Assembly: GCF_004210375.1 (NCBI RefSeq)
Contig: NC_134830.1
Span: 67,062,326 to 67,126,325 of the forward strand
Source: Tachypleus tridentatus
Taxonomy: Eukaryota; Arthropoda; Merostomata; Xiphosura; Limulidae
Reading direction: 5' to 3'
Length of the DNA: 64,000 nt
In this document: in pieces, positions 51,050-63,316 of the stretch
How the letters are laid out: each line of letters begins with the position of its first letter
Numbering within the stretch: position 1 is the stretch's first letter
Program-made: the position numbers and the translations under genes
Notes under the pieces: model-generated
Seen by the model: only the letters and a program-made list of their open reading frames with translations
Told to the model about the DNA's origin: nothing
The model's database searches: none

Positions 51050-51850
51050 TTATCCATTAATTTCTATACCACAAGGATCCTCTTGCACTGCATGTAGTCC
51101 AAAGCCAATGACTGTGATACAAATGTTGTTTGTTCTCCTGATACTGACTTAATCAATATAATACCATTAGTGCATAAGAACTGTTTTTGTTACTGGATCT
51201 GATGCAAAGAAAGATGCATTGTATTTCATGACACTTTTTCATCTATAAGCAAGGAAGTCTGTAAATATCTAACAGCAATTCACACTTTGACAGGACATGA
51301 TTCAACAAGCAGTTTATCAGAAACTGCCAAAAAGGAACCCCTCACCAAGGCTTATCAGAAAGATACACATCTTTTGCCAAATTAAGGCATCAGTACATCC
51401 AAAGTGAATCATGATGTTTTTCTAGCTCCAAGATTTTTCATAAGTACATTTTATGGCCAGAAGTTTGAAAACTTGGATGGCTTATGCCAATTTTTACTCA
51501 CAAAGAAAACGTTTGTATGTCAAATCATTTTGTTGATATATACATTAAAACAGCAAACTTTCAATAATTTTTCTGGACTTCTGCATTGTATCCAGTTCTT
51601 CATCTTCCATCTCCATTCACTAGAAATTTGGAACATGACAGTGGTTCTATTCTACTAGGCCTTTTAAAAGTTGAAACAGTACCAAACTGAATTCATGTTT
51701 GGCTGTAGAAAGAGCTGTTGTGGTTAATGTTGTTGAAAGTAACTCAAGATATGATACACTGAGACCTGCAAATGTGAAAATGAAAGATCATGAAGTGGAT
51801 TCTGATTTCAACCCTGAATCAGACTGGATTATATCAATGAATAAATAGAA
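51050..51850 (+). pseudogene. Relic of a multicopy, transposon-associated invertebrate gene (HxLTGxDST motif protein)
   Basis: Across frames the plus strand reads CSPDTDLINIIPLVHKN, then ISKEVCKYLTAIHTLTGHDS (about 51,240-51,305), then TSSLSETAKKEPLTKAYQKD, then ISTFYGQKFENLDGLCQFLL (about 51,434-51,495) and EFMFGCRKSCCG. Many invertebrates carry families of proteins with the series SxDTDVxVL..., HAFTGCDSTSAF, FxCxLYGQ..., and a cysteine cluster C.K..C.G.C near the end, often in repeats. The order is retained here but with stops and frame changes. The function of the family is unknown to me. Confidence 0.55.
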
Positions 51851-53889
51851 TACTGTTAGGTATTTCATTAAAATAATTACTACTTACAAGCAATACTTAT
51901 AATTTATATTCAACGTTCAGTTTCAAATAATGTTCCATTAGAGGGCTTACCACACCATGCATTCTCAGGCTAAAGAACCTAATCACAGATTGCAAATTAT
52001 CAGATTAATATTAAGAATCTATTCAAATCAAAACATGTATACCCCCAGACCACCTCACCTTCAGTACTGCCACCTGTCTGGAGTTCCATAATGATGTGTC
52101 AATCAGTATCTATACCATTTTCCCTTTCAACTTGTGAAGTAAATGAAGCTAATTTCCACAGTTCCATTTTTATAATTAGCTCCCTGACTATTAAAGACTA
52201 CTTTAATTCTGAGATCATACAGTTAATGAAGTTTATCAGTACAAGAAACCAAATCTCATTTTCATTTTATATGCCCAATGCTTGAAGCAGTGAAATTGCT
52301 ATCTTATTTCTTTTCAGGAGGTTCTGAAACCATCCTGCTATGTTTCAGCAGACTGTAAGCTTGTCAGAAGGTAGAGGTTCAAAAGATAATGCAATAAATA
52401 GTTATAGCAGCAAGTGATTAAATAGAAACTAATTTTTTCTTTCTGAAAATGTTGTGTAAGAATGAGGCAAAAATGAAATAAAGTACAACATGATTGGAGT
52501 GACTAAATCCTCTCACTGAGATCTTTGTCTGTGTGACCAATCTTGTAATCATCAGTTTCCATATTATAACTTGTAACAGCATACATCTGTTAACACTTAA
52601 TTTTGTTACTTTATTGCCTTTTGAGCAGTGTCAAACTAATAATTCATCCACACATCTTGTAAATCACTAAGCAAACATGCTTTTCATGATATTGAATTAC
52701 ATGATGCAAATACTGCTTGAGAGCAAAGATGTGAATTTTTGTTTCATTATCTCATGTCATATAATCTCATCTAGCCTAATAAGTTTTTAATTTTTTACAT
52801 TTAGTTACTTTTATAATGATAAAGAATACAAAATAGATAGTACTTTGCTTCACAAACCTTCCTGCTCCCTCTTTTCTCCCACTTGAAATGCTGGATTTAC
52901 TCTTGACTGGGGTTACTGATAAGGGCCAGAAATGATCAAGTGTATGGATAACTCAGAGACAAATAGCAAATTGAAAAATAGAGTTTCGTATTTATTTATA
53001 GCTGGAACTAAAATCTCCTTAATGCATCACATGGAAATTAAATGAAGATGAATTATTATTCGTACAGATGTAGCAACTATAAATAGTCCATGTAATGTAC
53101 AGAAACAAGAGCCTATACCACTACACCATAAGTTAGTAGATTTGCAAAATCATAAATGACCTGTTTGTACTTCTTCATTAAAGGAGATTGGCATAAATGG
53201 TTGCATACACCCTGTAAGTATATACTACAGTAGCTTTCAATTATCAAATCCCAGTTTTCCTTATTTTAACACAAGCTGCTTTATGTATAAATAACTAAGT
53301 ATGCTAGTATTTAAGCAAACCAGTAATGATACTTCCCTAACTGTGCAGAAGCAAGGATATTAACATATTTAAAAATTCCATTAATTAAATCTGTATATTC
53401 ATGTGTGTGCCAAGCATGACAGATGAAACAATATTAAAGACTTAAACAATGTAGAAAGGTATGACTGATTTTATTTACACAAACATATTCCAATACTGTC
53501 AAATCAAGATACAACAGTTTGTTAAAATGTAAATTCATTATAAATATTACAAATGCACTCATGAAAGAATACTGTTAACCATTTTAATTTAGTCACATGC
53601 TACTAAAAACTAAAACTTCAACAAGACACATCTTTTAAAAAACAACAACAAATAAACTGATTTGCAACTGTTTATGTTTAACCTTCTTAAATTAAGTATC
53701 ATAGTACTGCCAATTTAAGTAAAATATACTAGTATGATTGATTTACTTTTGCAAAACAAGATAACAAAAATACACAACTGTCACACTTTTTGTATAGAAC
53801 AAACTTAAATGTCAATACAAACATCTAAAGCTAAAAATGTTCAACATATTCACACCAAGTCTAACTTTTCAAATCATCTACAGAGGTTA
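51851..53889. other. Intergenic, no gene seen
   Basis: AT-rich sequence with no recognisable coding or repeat structure. A minus-strand AATAAA at 53,470-53,475 is noted among the rejected items. Confidence 0.5.
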
Positions 53890-54610
53890 TTATATGTTAA
53901 AACAATTTTAAAGCCTTGCCATGACCAATTATGCTCTGGTAACTATGCATCTTAATGATATCTTGCAACATAGCTTCAACTGTAAAGATGTCATGTCCAA
54001 AGCACAATTCCCTGCTTGTTTTCCCTGATGTGTTTAGTGTCAGAGGACAATGGTTTCCCAGTATATATTTCAACAGTCTGACCACAAAGAAATCCATAGG
54101 AACCATCGCTCTGGAGAATGGATTCGTATGTCCTCATGGAATAGAACGAAATCCCACTTTATTCTCTAGCTGCATGTGGTATGCAATGGTTAAATGAATT
54201 TACTCTGCAACCATATTGTGTACCCATGACTTCTGTCATATTTCCAGATAAAGATCCTTCTTAATTATGTTGTGTACTGTTGCCTGGGACACATAAATAT
54301 TACTACTATCTTTGCATTAATGAATTTTCAGTTGTTGAAAGATCTGTACTTTGCTCACCATGGCTGCTGTATGATTTGTTGCAGCTCTTTGTCTGGATGG
54401 TACTGGTTTTCCAAATTATTCTACATTCCATGTTTTTCCAATGCCATTAAGTGCAAGAAATGTGCCTCTCTTCAAAATTCTGAATCCTTGGTCAGAAAAC
54501 ATCTTTAAGGTCTGTATGTAGATATATTTTGCATCAGAAAGTGCTGTTATACAAGCTTCACAAATGTGGTTCTGATAAAGGATGTTCCACAGAGACCTTA
54601 TACTGACTGT
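53890..54610 (-). pseudogene. Possible mariner/Tc1-related transposase relic
   Basis: Minus strand: PSRQRAATNHTAAMVSKVQI, then VSQATVHNIIKKDLYLEI (about 54,300-54,240), then after lost sequence MVPMDFFVVRLLKYILGNHC (54,106 downward). The HTH-like VS..TVH.I.KKDL.L and the C-terminal PMDFFV...LK pattern recall mariner-like transposases in which SPD.(A/N)PMD(F/Y) carries the last acidic residue. The middle catalytic part is absent and no termini were found. Confidence 0.4.
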
Positions 54611-57600
54611 GGCTAGTATGTGACTTGTTGATTTGAGTATTCAAAACTGTTTTAATATAATGTACACAAACCCCTGTATAAGTTTTGAAAACCTTATAAT
54701 GTTTATTTTAAAAACTTGATTATGACATTGGAGAATTTAGAACACCATAATCAATCTACATTATTGTAAATGAAACTAAATAATATTATAAACAGTGATT
54801 ACACAGAACTGCCAGTAGACATGACATACTGAATTCATTTCTTCATACAAGGTAAAAAACCCAAAAAACAAGCATATACCTAAGATTTTGGCTTTAGTTT
54901 CTTGCTGAATTTCAAGTCTATCAAAGTTCAATATTTTAATAATTAAAACACACAGGTGGTCATTTTCTTGATATAAATAATAGCCATTTTAATTTAACAT
55001 AAAGCACCTCATTAATTTTAGTGATTTTAATTTATGATTTATGTAATTACAAAGAATTTAGCACTGATTAGAAAAATGTATTTACCACATACTCTTTAGG
55101 AAATAATACACACATTCTAATGAAAATAATCATTACTTTCATTAAAATTACCAGTTAAAAAAAATTATTCACTAAAAATGGAAGACATTTTGCAAAATAT
55201 TTTGCTTAAAAAAACCTTAATATATAGAAAAGTAATCACAAAAAACAAGAAAATTCACATTTGTATATTTTTATCATTAATGTAATTACTGAAAATGTAA
55301 GAATAAAACATAGAAACTGTTACTATTCAAAAACAATTAAGATTTTTGTATCTTTATGAAATAAGGTTATTTTTTATTACCTCCTAAGTACATTACTCAA
55401 GAAAACTAATGCATGGTAATGAGATGACTAAAACTTACTTTCTATTTCTGCATAACTTCACATGGTGAATAAATATTATTCTAAGGGGAACAGACTTCAC
55501 ACACAAATTTAAATGCTTTAAAAAGGATAGGTCATTAATGTTTCCCTGATAAAAGTTAATTGTTTAAATTTTAAATTAAACTTTTTTTTTTTCCTTTTAA
55601 GTCCTATGCATGTTACACTTAGTAGTTAATTAAGTATTTGGACATCTAAAGAAACATCTGTTACTTCTTTCAAAATCAACATACTTTCTTACATTTTCAG
55701 TAAGGTTATTTGTAAAATTTGTGTAGATGTAAATTGAATACATTAAAACTGAAATCCCTAATGATAACAAAAACCAGTTACAGAGAGACACTATATTATT
55801 AATTTAGAACACATTTCCTTGTATAATTTTATGCCTTTTAAACATGGAATAGATATTTCATTGTTTAAAAAAATGATTTGCATTATTTTTGGACACGTAT
55901 TCTTCCAGAACACAATTACACTTTACACAATTTGTTCATAATTTCAGTTTCACATTTCAACCTTAAACTGGTTTACAAACTTACTTTGTCTATAAAAGAT
56001 TCTCAACTCCTGAACAAAATAGGAAGTTATTAAGCTCTTGCAAATCTGCATAAAAACCAAGTTCTGCTAAATTTGGAGGGATAAAACTGATTTAAGATTT
56101 CTTGTCACAAACTAAAGTTTACATATTCCTATACCAGAAAAGTATTTCCAATATAACTTATTTCCTCTAATCCTTCAGCTTTATCTCAATGAAAGATCCC
56201 TTTCTTTACCCATCTAAACATTGGTATGAATTCTATCTGGACTTTCTCCATCTATACATGTGCACCTCTACCCGATCATTACAAGTTCATCATTATTCTT
56301 TCTTATTACTTTTTCAAGACTGTAAAAATTATCAGCCCCAAACATAAGCTATTATGGATAAGAAGGGTGAGTTAATGTGATAGAAGGTATTACTGGAAAT
56401 ACATTTTTAGCTGTAATACTATGTTGATCAGCATGGAGGGCAAGATCTGCATAGAAAAGCAGGTGTTCAAATTTGAGATACAATAAAACATACCAGTGAG
56501 GGTGTACACTATTTGTGTAAACTTTGCTCAGAAAAAGTGAAATCTAAATGTGGGCAGTAAAGGCCAATAAGCTAAAGAGTTAATATTATTCATTATTATG
56601 AGATTCATCCAGGCACCAACCACAGAGATGAAGTTCTACATCTCGTTTTTGGAATTACAAAGTTGTGAATGAAAAGCTAAATCCAAGGTGTGGAATGCAA
56701 TATGATATGAAGGGAACCCAACCTGAAATTATATGTCAAGCCCCAGAATTATGAAGGTAAGGTAAACAACACCTAAGTGAACAAACCCTCACTCCAACCT
56801 TAAGATGCATAGAATGCAATAAACTAAACTCAGGATTACTGAGCCAATTCATACCTCACTCATCCTAAAGAAACAGAGATCATCCTTCCTTAGATTTCAA
56901 ACCCAAATCCTAACTCCTCAACATTTTAGGTGAGGCAATTCCTCCTGCTCCCAAAATTATGAGGAGAACGTGGAACAAGTGAAGTTCAACCAACAGTTCT
57001 GATGTGATGCACTACATGCAAAATTACAAGGAATTGAGGGCCCCCTTCCATGATCATGTAAAGTAAGAAAATGACCAAAAACAAGGGTCATGTTCACACA
57101 ACCAAATAGTGAAGTGTCATCTCTGAGCCAAAAATATGAGAAATTTCCCTTGCAGGATGGAGTGACTCCCTACCTAACATCTAGAAAAACCATCCAGAGT
57201 TAAGTGAGGCATCACTGGATATTTTAAATGCTTCAGAAAACTGTGTGTAATAAGGAGAAGTATGATACAGTGATGTATAGGCACAGAAGTATTAAAAATA
57301 GAAAAAAGAAATGACAATTATATAATGACAAGGACTCAAGAGGAGAAACTTTCCACTGTATATTTATACTGTAATGAGCTGATGTTATCAAGGTCAGTAA
57401 AAGGGTTATGCAAGTTGTGGACACTGCATTAATAAAACGGAACCAGGAAGAATCTCTGACAGCTTGAAGATGCCACAGTATGGGCTAAAGCTGCAGATGA
57501 TTGATAATTATTACGCTTAAAACTTCCTGAAAAAGGATATCAGCCGGCACTTTGATAAAGTATTGAGAACAAGAATGTGGGTAGTACAAGAGAAGAGGCT

Positions 57601-58798
57601 GACGATGCACTCTCTGTATCCGTGACCAATGGATAAACAGTTTTGTTTTTGTTGTTAGGTGATGAACACGATCATAACAGAATGGACTAATTAAATATTG
57701 GAACTACTTGTGGGTAGTTGTGCATACTTTGGTAAATTGTGAGGATACTAAGGAAAAATAAAATAAGATTTCATGTAACAGCTGAAAAGTCAGCTCCTTC
57801 TGCAGATAAGAAGTTGCTTCCAGACTCTACATAAATCAATTATGCTACTTCAATATGACCACCATGCTAATAAATCAACCATTTCTAGCCTGAACTCTTT
57901 GCAAGTGTTTTAATTCCATTATTCCTAAATATTGGTTATCATATTAATGTATTATAAAATAATATTATAAGTAACTGTTTAGTAAAAGTGTTGACCATAA
58001 ACCATCCTACAGATGAACTTTGGTACAGCTGAAAAGCCAGTGTAGGAAGTTAAAAATGTAGATTTTTACATAAGATTCCATGGAGTTCTGAGTTCTGAAA
58101 TATTGAGACTGATTAAGATGAACTGTGGTATCATATTGTAAAAGAGTGCATGAGATGAAAGTCCATCTGAAGTTCATCAGTAGCTGTCTGAGCACCAGGT
58201 TCTGACAAAACTCTCACCAGTACACCCTTAATCTCTCACAAACCCAGCCACAAAGTCAACAGGAGAAAAAGCATTAGACCTCAGGTACGATCTTACCTAC
58301 CTGTGCGTAAGAAACTGTATTTCATCTGCAGAAGATACCACCCCTAAAGCCTGAATAACATTTAACTCATTAAATGGTAAAAGAGGAACATGAGGTCTGA
58401 GTTTGAACAGCTTTTTTAAATAATAAAATCAAGAAAAAAAAAAGAAATTCAAACCCCAGAAAAAAAATATGTCCAAAGAAAATTTTGCAAATATAGTAAT
58501 AGCATTGAAAAAAACCCTGCAGTAAACATATATGACCATCTTCATAATTTTTGTTATTAAGAAAGAGCGAATAAGAATAATGGAGAGCTTACATAAGGAT
58601 CGGGTATAGTGTACACTGACAGGTTGAGAAAGTCACAAATTAAACTCACTAGGGTCAATATAGTGGGGTATAAAACTGAAGCAAGCAAGATAGAATATGT
58701 ACCACTGCTTTGTTAGGTAATAAAGAGAACCTATCATCAGTGGAGGTGTGTTTTGGAATATCTGGCTGTTGTATATAATGCAATTAATACATCATATA
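54611..58798. other. Intergenic, no gene recognised
   Basis: 54,611-56,250 is AT-rich. From about 56,340 to 58,400 the plus strand becomes less AT-rich and purine-rich (for example CATGGAGGGCAAGATCTGCA, GAGGAGAACGTGGAACAAG), with no open frame above 65 codons and no matching termini that I could find. It is probably an unidentified repeat. Confidence 0.4.
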
Positions 58799-59124
58799 CA
58801 GTCTGTGAAAAAAGTATAAAGCCACGTTGTAAATTGCTATAATATTTACCAATTAGATCTTGAGAAATTAAGAATATTAGCCAATAAAAATTCGACACCT
58901 GTTTTCCTATGACTGTAGTTTTTGTCACCAAAACAAATTTCCTATCTTCTATATCATTCATTAATTTCCACCCTCATACAAAGAATAAGTGAAAAAAGTA
59001 TAAAGTCAATTCAAGTATGGTGCTGTATTTTTATGTTTGATCTGATTTCCCTCATTAAATATGCTTATATGCTTTATTTATTGCTTATCCTATCATAATT
59101 TATGCTGTATTTTGCTTTTTATGG

Positions 59125-60120
59125 AGGTCTAGCCAAGCATAGAGGTAAATAACTGACAGAAGATGAGAAAGGTCAAATAAAAACACTTAAAAGCAGAGAA
59201 ATAAGTAACAGAAAGATTGCTGACCAATTAAATCAATCTCCTGATGTTATTAATGCATTTTTGAGTGATATGAAATCATATGAAATGAAGAAAAGATCTG
59301 AAAGGCCATCAAAGGTCAGCAGAAGAACCAAGATGTGCATCATCAAAGAAGCATCCTCAGGGAAATATATGGCCAGGCAGATCAAAGACAATGTGAATGT
59401 TGATGTTTTGGTTAGAAGAGTCCAGCAAATCCTTCAGAATGATCAAGAATTAAACTACATCAAACGAGACAGTGCCCTGCCCCTCTCCAAAAGTCACATG
59501 TTGAAGCGGTTGGAACATGCGACCAAGAACGTTGGTTTGGGAGACAAATGGAAGTCAGTTATCTTTTCAGATGAGAAAAAATGGAACCAAGATGGGCTGG
59601 ATGGCTTGCAGAAGTATTGGTATCAAAAAGGTGTAGCAATGCAGCATTATACATAAAGACATTTTGGTAGAAAATCCATTATAATATGGGGTGCATTCTC
59701 ATACGTTGAAAAGAGCAAGTTGGTGTTTCTGGAGGGGAACCAGAATTCCGAGGACTACATTTATACATTATCCAAATATCTGTTACCGTTTGTGCACCTG
59801 TATTATGAGACTGGGTTCATATTTCAGCAAGACAATGCACCTATACATTCTTCCAAGGCAACTAACAGCTGGTTTCAAGAATGAAATGTTGACGTTATGG
59901 ACTGGCCTGCCAATTCTCCAGACTTAAATTCAATTGAGAATGTTTGGGAATGGATGTCCCAGCAAATGAGAAGCAATATCAAGATGCTGAATCTCTCAAA
60001 AAGGCCATTTTGAAGGCATGGAATGAAGTTGATGCGATTTACCTTCGAAAATTTACTGAAAGTATGCAAAAAAGGTGTTTTGTGGTTATCATTAAGAAAG
60101 GTAAGAAAATTAACTATTAG
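59125..60120 (+). pseudogene. Tc1-type DD34E transposase, few lesions, catalytic triad retained
   Basis: Plus strand GLAKHRGK, stop, LTEDEKGQIKTLKSREISN and RKIADQLNQSPDVINAFLSD (first HTH), then RRTKMCIIKEASSGKYMARQ (second HTH). The catalytic domain has VIFSDEKKWNQDGLDG, IIWGAFSYVE, FIFQQDNAPIHSSKA and ANSPDLNSIENVWEWM, with 34 residues between the second Asp and the Glu. The C-terminus KKAILKAWNEVDAIYLRKFT ends KKGKKINY, stop 60,118-60,120. Lesions: stops near 59,150, 59,656 and 59,884, and a frameshift near 59,980. All three catalytic acids survive, unlike the two other Tc1 copies. Confidence 0.92.
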
Positions 60121-60583
60121 GTTTGTCAAAAACACATTTTTGTTTATGCTATTCACATAGTGGTTATGTATATACAGTGGAACCCCTCTAAGCGGCCACC
60201 CCTTGAAAGCGGTCATTCAATCACAGTCCCAGTTCCTTTTTTAAATCCATTTACCCCCATGTTAAAGTGTTTCTCCAAAGCAGTCACCCCTCTATTCTCT
60301 TATGTGGCCACTTAATCTAGTTCCAAACGGCCATTTCACACCTTCTAAAGCAGTCAATGTAGTACTTCAGCCGTAATCCAGTCAGTTTTCACACTTCGCT
60401 TTGGAAAAACAAGCAGCCCGCTGATGCTGCTGAAACATTTCACTGACACGGAGTATTTTTTAGTCCAAACAGCTGTGACTGCCTGTGTGTGTTTTATTGC
60501 TCAGAGTGCAATTTGGTTGGCTTTTGGTCTTCTCAATTATGACTTGGTGTGACACAAAAGTTAATTTTTTGTAGAATTAAGCA

Positions 60584-61734
60584 TGTCTAAAAAATCATAT
60601 CAGGAGTTGTCACTTTCTAAAAAGGTGGAACGCATCTAGCTGAAAGATGCCAGTTCACACAGCAGACAGGCCTTGTGTTCTGTGCTTTCCCAGATCACAC
60701 TCTCTGTGTTAGTGGTAGTGACTGCAGTGGTGGCAGAAAATCTAAGGAAAAGCTGTTTCGTTAGCCTGCAACATGGTGGGGGACTTTGAAAAGACTCTTT
60801 TGATTTGTAAATCTGCCAAACCCCATGCCTTTAAAACATTGATCCCAAAACACAGCTGCCTGTCATGTGTTGCCACAACAAAAAAGCCTGGATGACATCT
60901 GCCGTATTCACCGACTGGATCCAGACCTTCAACCTCAAAATGTCCAACCAGAAGTGCAACATCCTCCTCTTCGTAGACAATGCTCCCTCTCATCCCCATT
61001 ATCTGCCCAAGCTCAGGAACATTAAAGTTATCTTCTTCCCAGCCAACTGCACTAGTGTTCTTCAGCCTCTTGATCAAGGTGTAATTCGTGCCATCAAGCT
61101 GAACTATCACAAAAGACTGTTACTCAAAGTGGTCAATGGCACTGATAAAGGTTTATTTGCTTCAGACATTTCCAAAGGTGTAAATGTGCTTGATGCTGTT
61201 CACTGGCTTAGTCAGTCTGTTAGTGAAGTCAAGTGTTCCACAGTTAAAAAGTGTTTCATCAAACCTGGCTTCAAAGCTCCTGACTACGAGGCTGATGACA
61301 AACCAGATGATGATCTTCCACTTCCCCAGATTCTCAGCCCCATCACAGACCCGCTCCTTCTTCAAGATGTTGTGGCAGACCCTGTTGCATATGCAGACAT
61401 CCCAGTCACAGACAGTCTGGCAGCTGGCTGTAAGCAACAACTTGTAAAAGACTTTATGTTAGAAATGTGTGATGTTCCTGAGTCTCCAGATAATCCAGAC
61501 GATGATGACAATGAACCTCAGCCAGAAACCAACACTATCGTCCGCAAAATGTTCGAAGAAGCTATCAAAATGGCAGCAGGTCTAAAGAAATTTTGTTTAA
61601 ATCAGAGGCTAGATACATGGCAAACTGTTGCTAATTTAGAAACAGAACTTGAGAATACTTCAGTCAAAATCAAGACCAATGCAAAGAAATCAAATATTAA
61701 TGACTTTTTTGGCAAAAAATATTTTGAATGTTGA
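60584..61734 (+). pseudogene. Tigger/pogo transposase, N-terminal and central deletion
   Basis: Starts MSKKSYQELSLSKKVERI then a stop, the beginning of a pogo/CENP-B-like HTH. After a deletion it resumes at about 60,770 with CNMVGDFEKTLLICKSAKPH. After a frameshift near 60,860 an intact 289-codon frame (60,865-61,734) follows: KKAWMTSAVFTDWI, ILLFVDNAPSHPH (second catalytic Asp), FFPANCTSVLQPLDQGVIRA (third Asp), then an acidic tail (PDNPDDDDNEPQPE) and NINDFFGKKY. The first Asp (DET/DES region) falls in the deletion. The long surviving frame implies a young insertion. Confidence 0.92.
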
Positions 61735-61888
61735 ATGTGTTTGAATGTATATCTGTTTTTCTTGAAAAAATGAAATATTTGAATACAAGTATTTAGTTTT
61801 GTTTAGTTATTTACATGTACATGTACTTTCTCATATGAAGTAGAAAAACTGGCCATCCCTCTAATCAGGCTAGTTTGTCCCAGTCCTG

Positions 61889-62001
61889 ATTGTTTTCTTA
61901 TAGCAAAGCCATATCAAGCTATCTGCTGACCCTACCGAGGGGAATCAAACCCCTGATTTTAGCATTGTAAACCCGTAGACTTACCGCTGCACTACCAGGG
62001 G
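61889..62001 (-). mobile_element. tRNA-derived SINE, family 2, nested in the Tigger element
   Basis: Complement of CAAAGCCATATCAAGCTATC, ACCGAGGGGAATCAAACCCC and TGATTTTAGCATTGTAAACC, equal to the family 2 body and head of 18,682. Short flanking similarity (GTCCCAG and AGTCCCG) may be the target duplication. Confidence 0.88.
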
Positions 62002-62238
62002 ACTCTTAGTCCCGAAGGTGACTGCTTTAGAGGGGTTCCACTATATTTTGTTAAGTGCTTGTATGTGTGTATCTTCTTGGCTGCATATCTTATAATTTAG
62101 TTTACGTATCAGAAATCCCTTCGGTAAATATAAAATATAAGGTATTAAGATTTTATTGGCTAAAATTATTTTTTCTACCAATCAAAGCGCAAGATATATT
62201 TGGGAAAATATTGTGGCCATGTACTTTTTTCCCCACTG

Positions 62239-63316
62239 TATTACTGTTAATATACAGCCTTGTACACAAATGTTTTCATATATTGTGAATTATCTAATGT
62301 AGTCACTGTTATGTATGTTTTAAAAAATAACTTTAAGTAAACTCTGTCCCAATTAATAACCTCAGAGTTTTGATGGTATTTAAAAGAACATCCTCTTCAA
62401 AGAAAACTGATTTGAAATTTTTTGAAGTTGTAATAAAATACAGTGAGATGTGTAAATATCTAATATGGTTAACTGGTGATAAACCAGTGTATTTAAAAAT
62501 ATTTACGAATAACAGTTCGTACCTATGATTCAGGTAAAAAGAAAGTAATACAATGAGAACCTCAGTATTTGATTCTTTTCCCAAACTAATTTTTAATATT
62601 ACAAAGTTTGTACCTGTTTCCTTCTCTCCAATTTTCTGGTATCTGAAAAAGACAAACTTTTAACATTATAATACCTGAATAAAATATACTGAGGGTTCAT
62701 CACACTTTATAAAAACTATTTCAAGTGATACTGCCCTTGAATTTCTAGCCCTTTCCAAACATTGTTGCTTCCTCCACTACTTTTTTTATGATCAACCTGA
62801 TGGCATTACTTTCCAAAATGACATTTTTCATTTGTTTTAATGGTCAGCAAGGTCACCCTTAAATCATATCTATTAACAACTTTCCATAAGTCCTACACAT
62901 AGGCTCTAAATACCATTTGACCACAAAAAACCCACTGGAGCCTAAAGTACCCTACAGGGCTCGACAAATATGGTTAAACAGGTTTCTGAGATGTCAGTTC
63001 TTTCAGCCACCTTTCTCATCAAATCATTTGCTGATCTGGCATTGTGGCTGGAAGCTTGCAAACTTTGACTCATGAACTTTCATCAACTTTAAATTCTCAT
63101 TTACCTTGTTAATAATACTAGGAGTCATACCAAGCTTCAGGATAATGCCATTTTGGAATAAAAGATTCTCTTTCATAATTATATATTTCACTTTGCTTAT
63201 GACTGCATTGCTATATGGTGGATTGAAGTGTTTGGAAAAAAAGTCCTTCCTTATGAGGTAATACAGCATATTCCTGCAGCCATAATAGTACTCATGGTTG
63301 CACTGCACAGTCATAC
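62239..63316. other. Intergenic, no gene seen
   Basis: AT-rich. A 137-codon minus-strand frame covering 63,024-63,437 overlaps the minisatellite and has no recognisable motif. Confidence 0.45.

Larger units (their letters stand above)
60175..62043 (+). mobile_element. Tigger/pogo-type DNA transposon nested in Tc1 copy 3
   Basis: Ends CAGTGGAACCCCTCTAAGCG and (complement) TAGTGGAACCCCTCTAAAGC, flanked by TA at 60,173-74 and 62,044-45. The terminal sequence is of the Tigger type (CAGTGGAACCTCTnTAAGnGGCCAC). It inserted just after the Tc1 transposase stop. Total 1,869 bp including a family 2 SINE near the right end; a full Tigger is about 2.5 kb, so it is internally deleted. Confidence 0.93.
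58799..62238 (+). mobile_element. Tc1-like transposon, copy 3, interrupted by a Tigger/pogo element
   Basis: Outer ends CAGTCTGTGAAAAAAGTATA and (complement) CAGTGGGGAAAAAAGTACAT, flanked by TA (58,797-98 and 62,239-40). The outer motif GTGAAAAAAGTATAAAG is repeated identically at about 58,989 (inner direct repeat), so it is an IR/DR element with ~200-bp inverted repeats. Without the nested 1,869 bp and its TA duplication the element would be about 1,570 bp, the normal size. Confidence 0.92.

Noticed and set aside
53470-53475. Minus-strand AATAAA with a UTR-like AT-rich stretch to its right, suggesting the 3' end of a minus-strand gene
   Set aside because: No coding exon could be found on the minus strand between 53.5 and 64 kb, and the hexamer is frequent by chance in AT-rich DNA.
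60742-61110. A 122-codon minus-strand frame opposite the Tigger transposase
   Set aside because: It is the complement of real coding sequence, without its own motifs.
62612-62643. Possible micro-exon on the minus strand with TTTTTCAG before and CAG|GTACAA after
   Set aside because: Only about 30 nt, no neighbouring exon with a compatible frame and no protein similarity.
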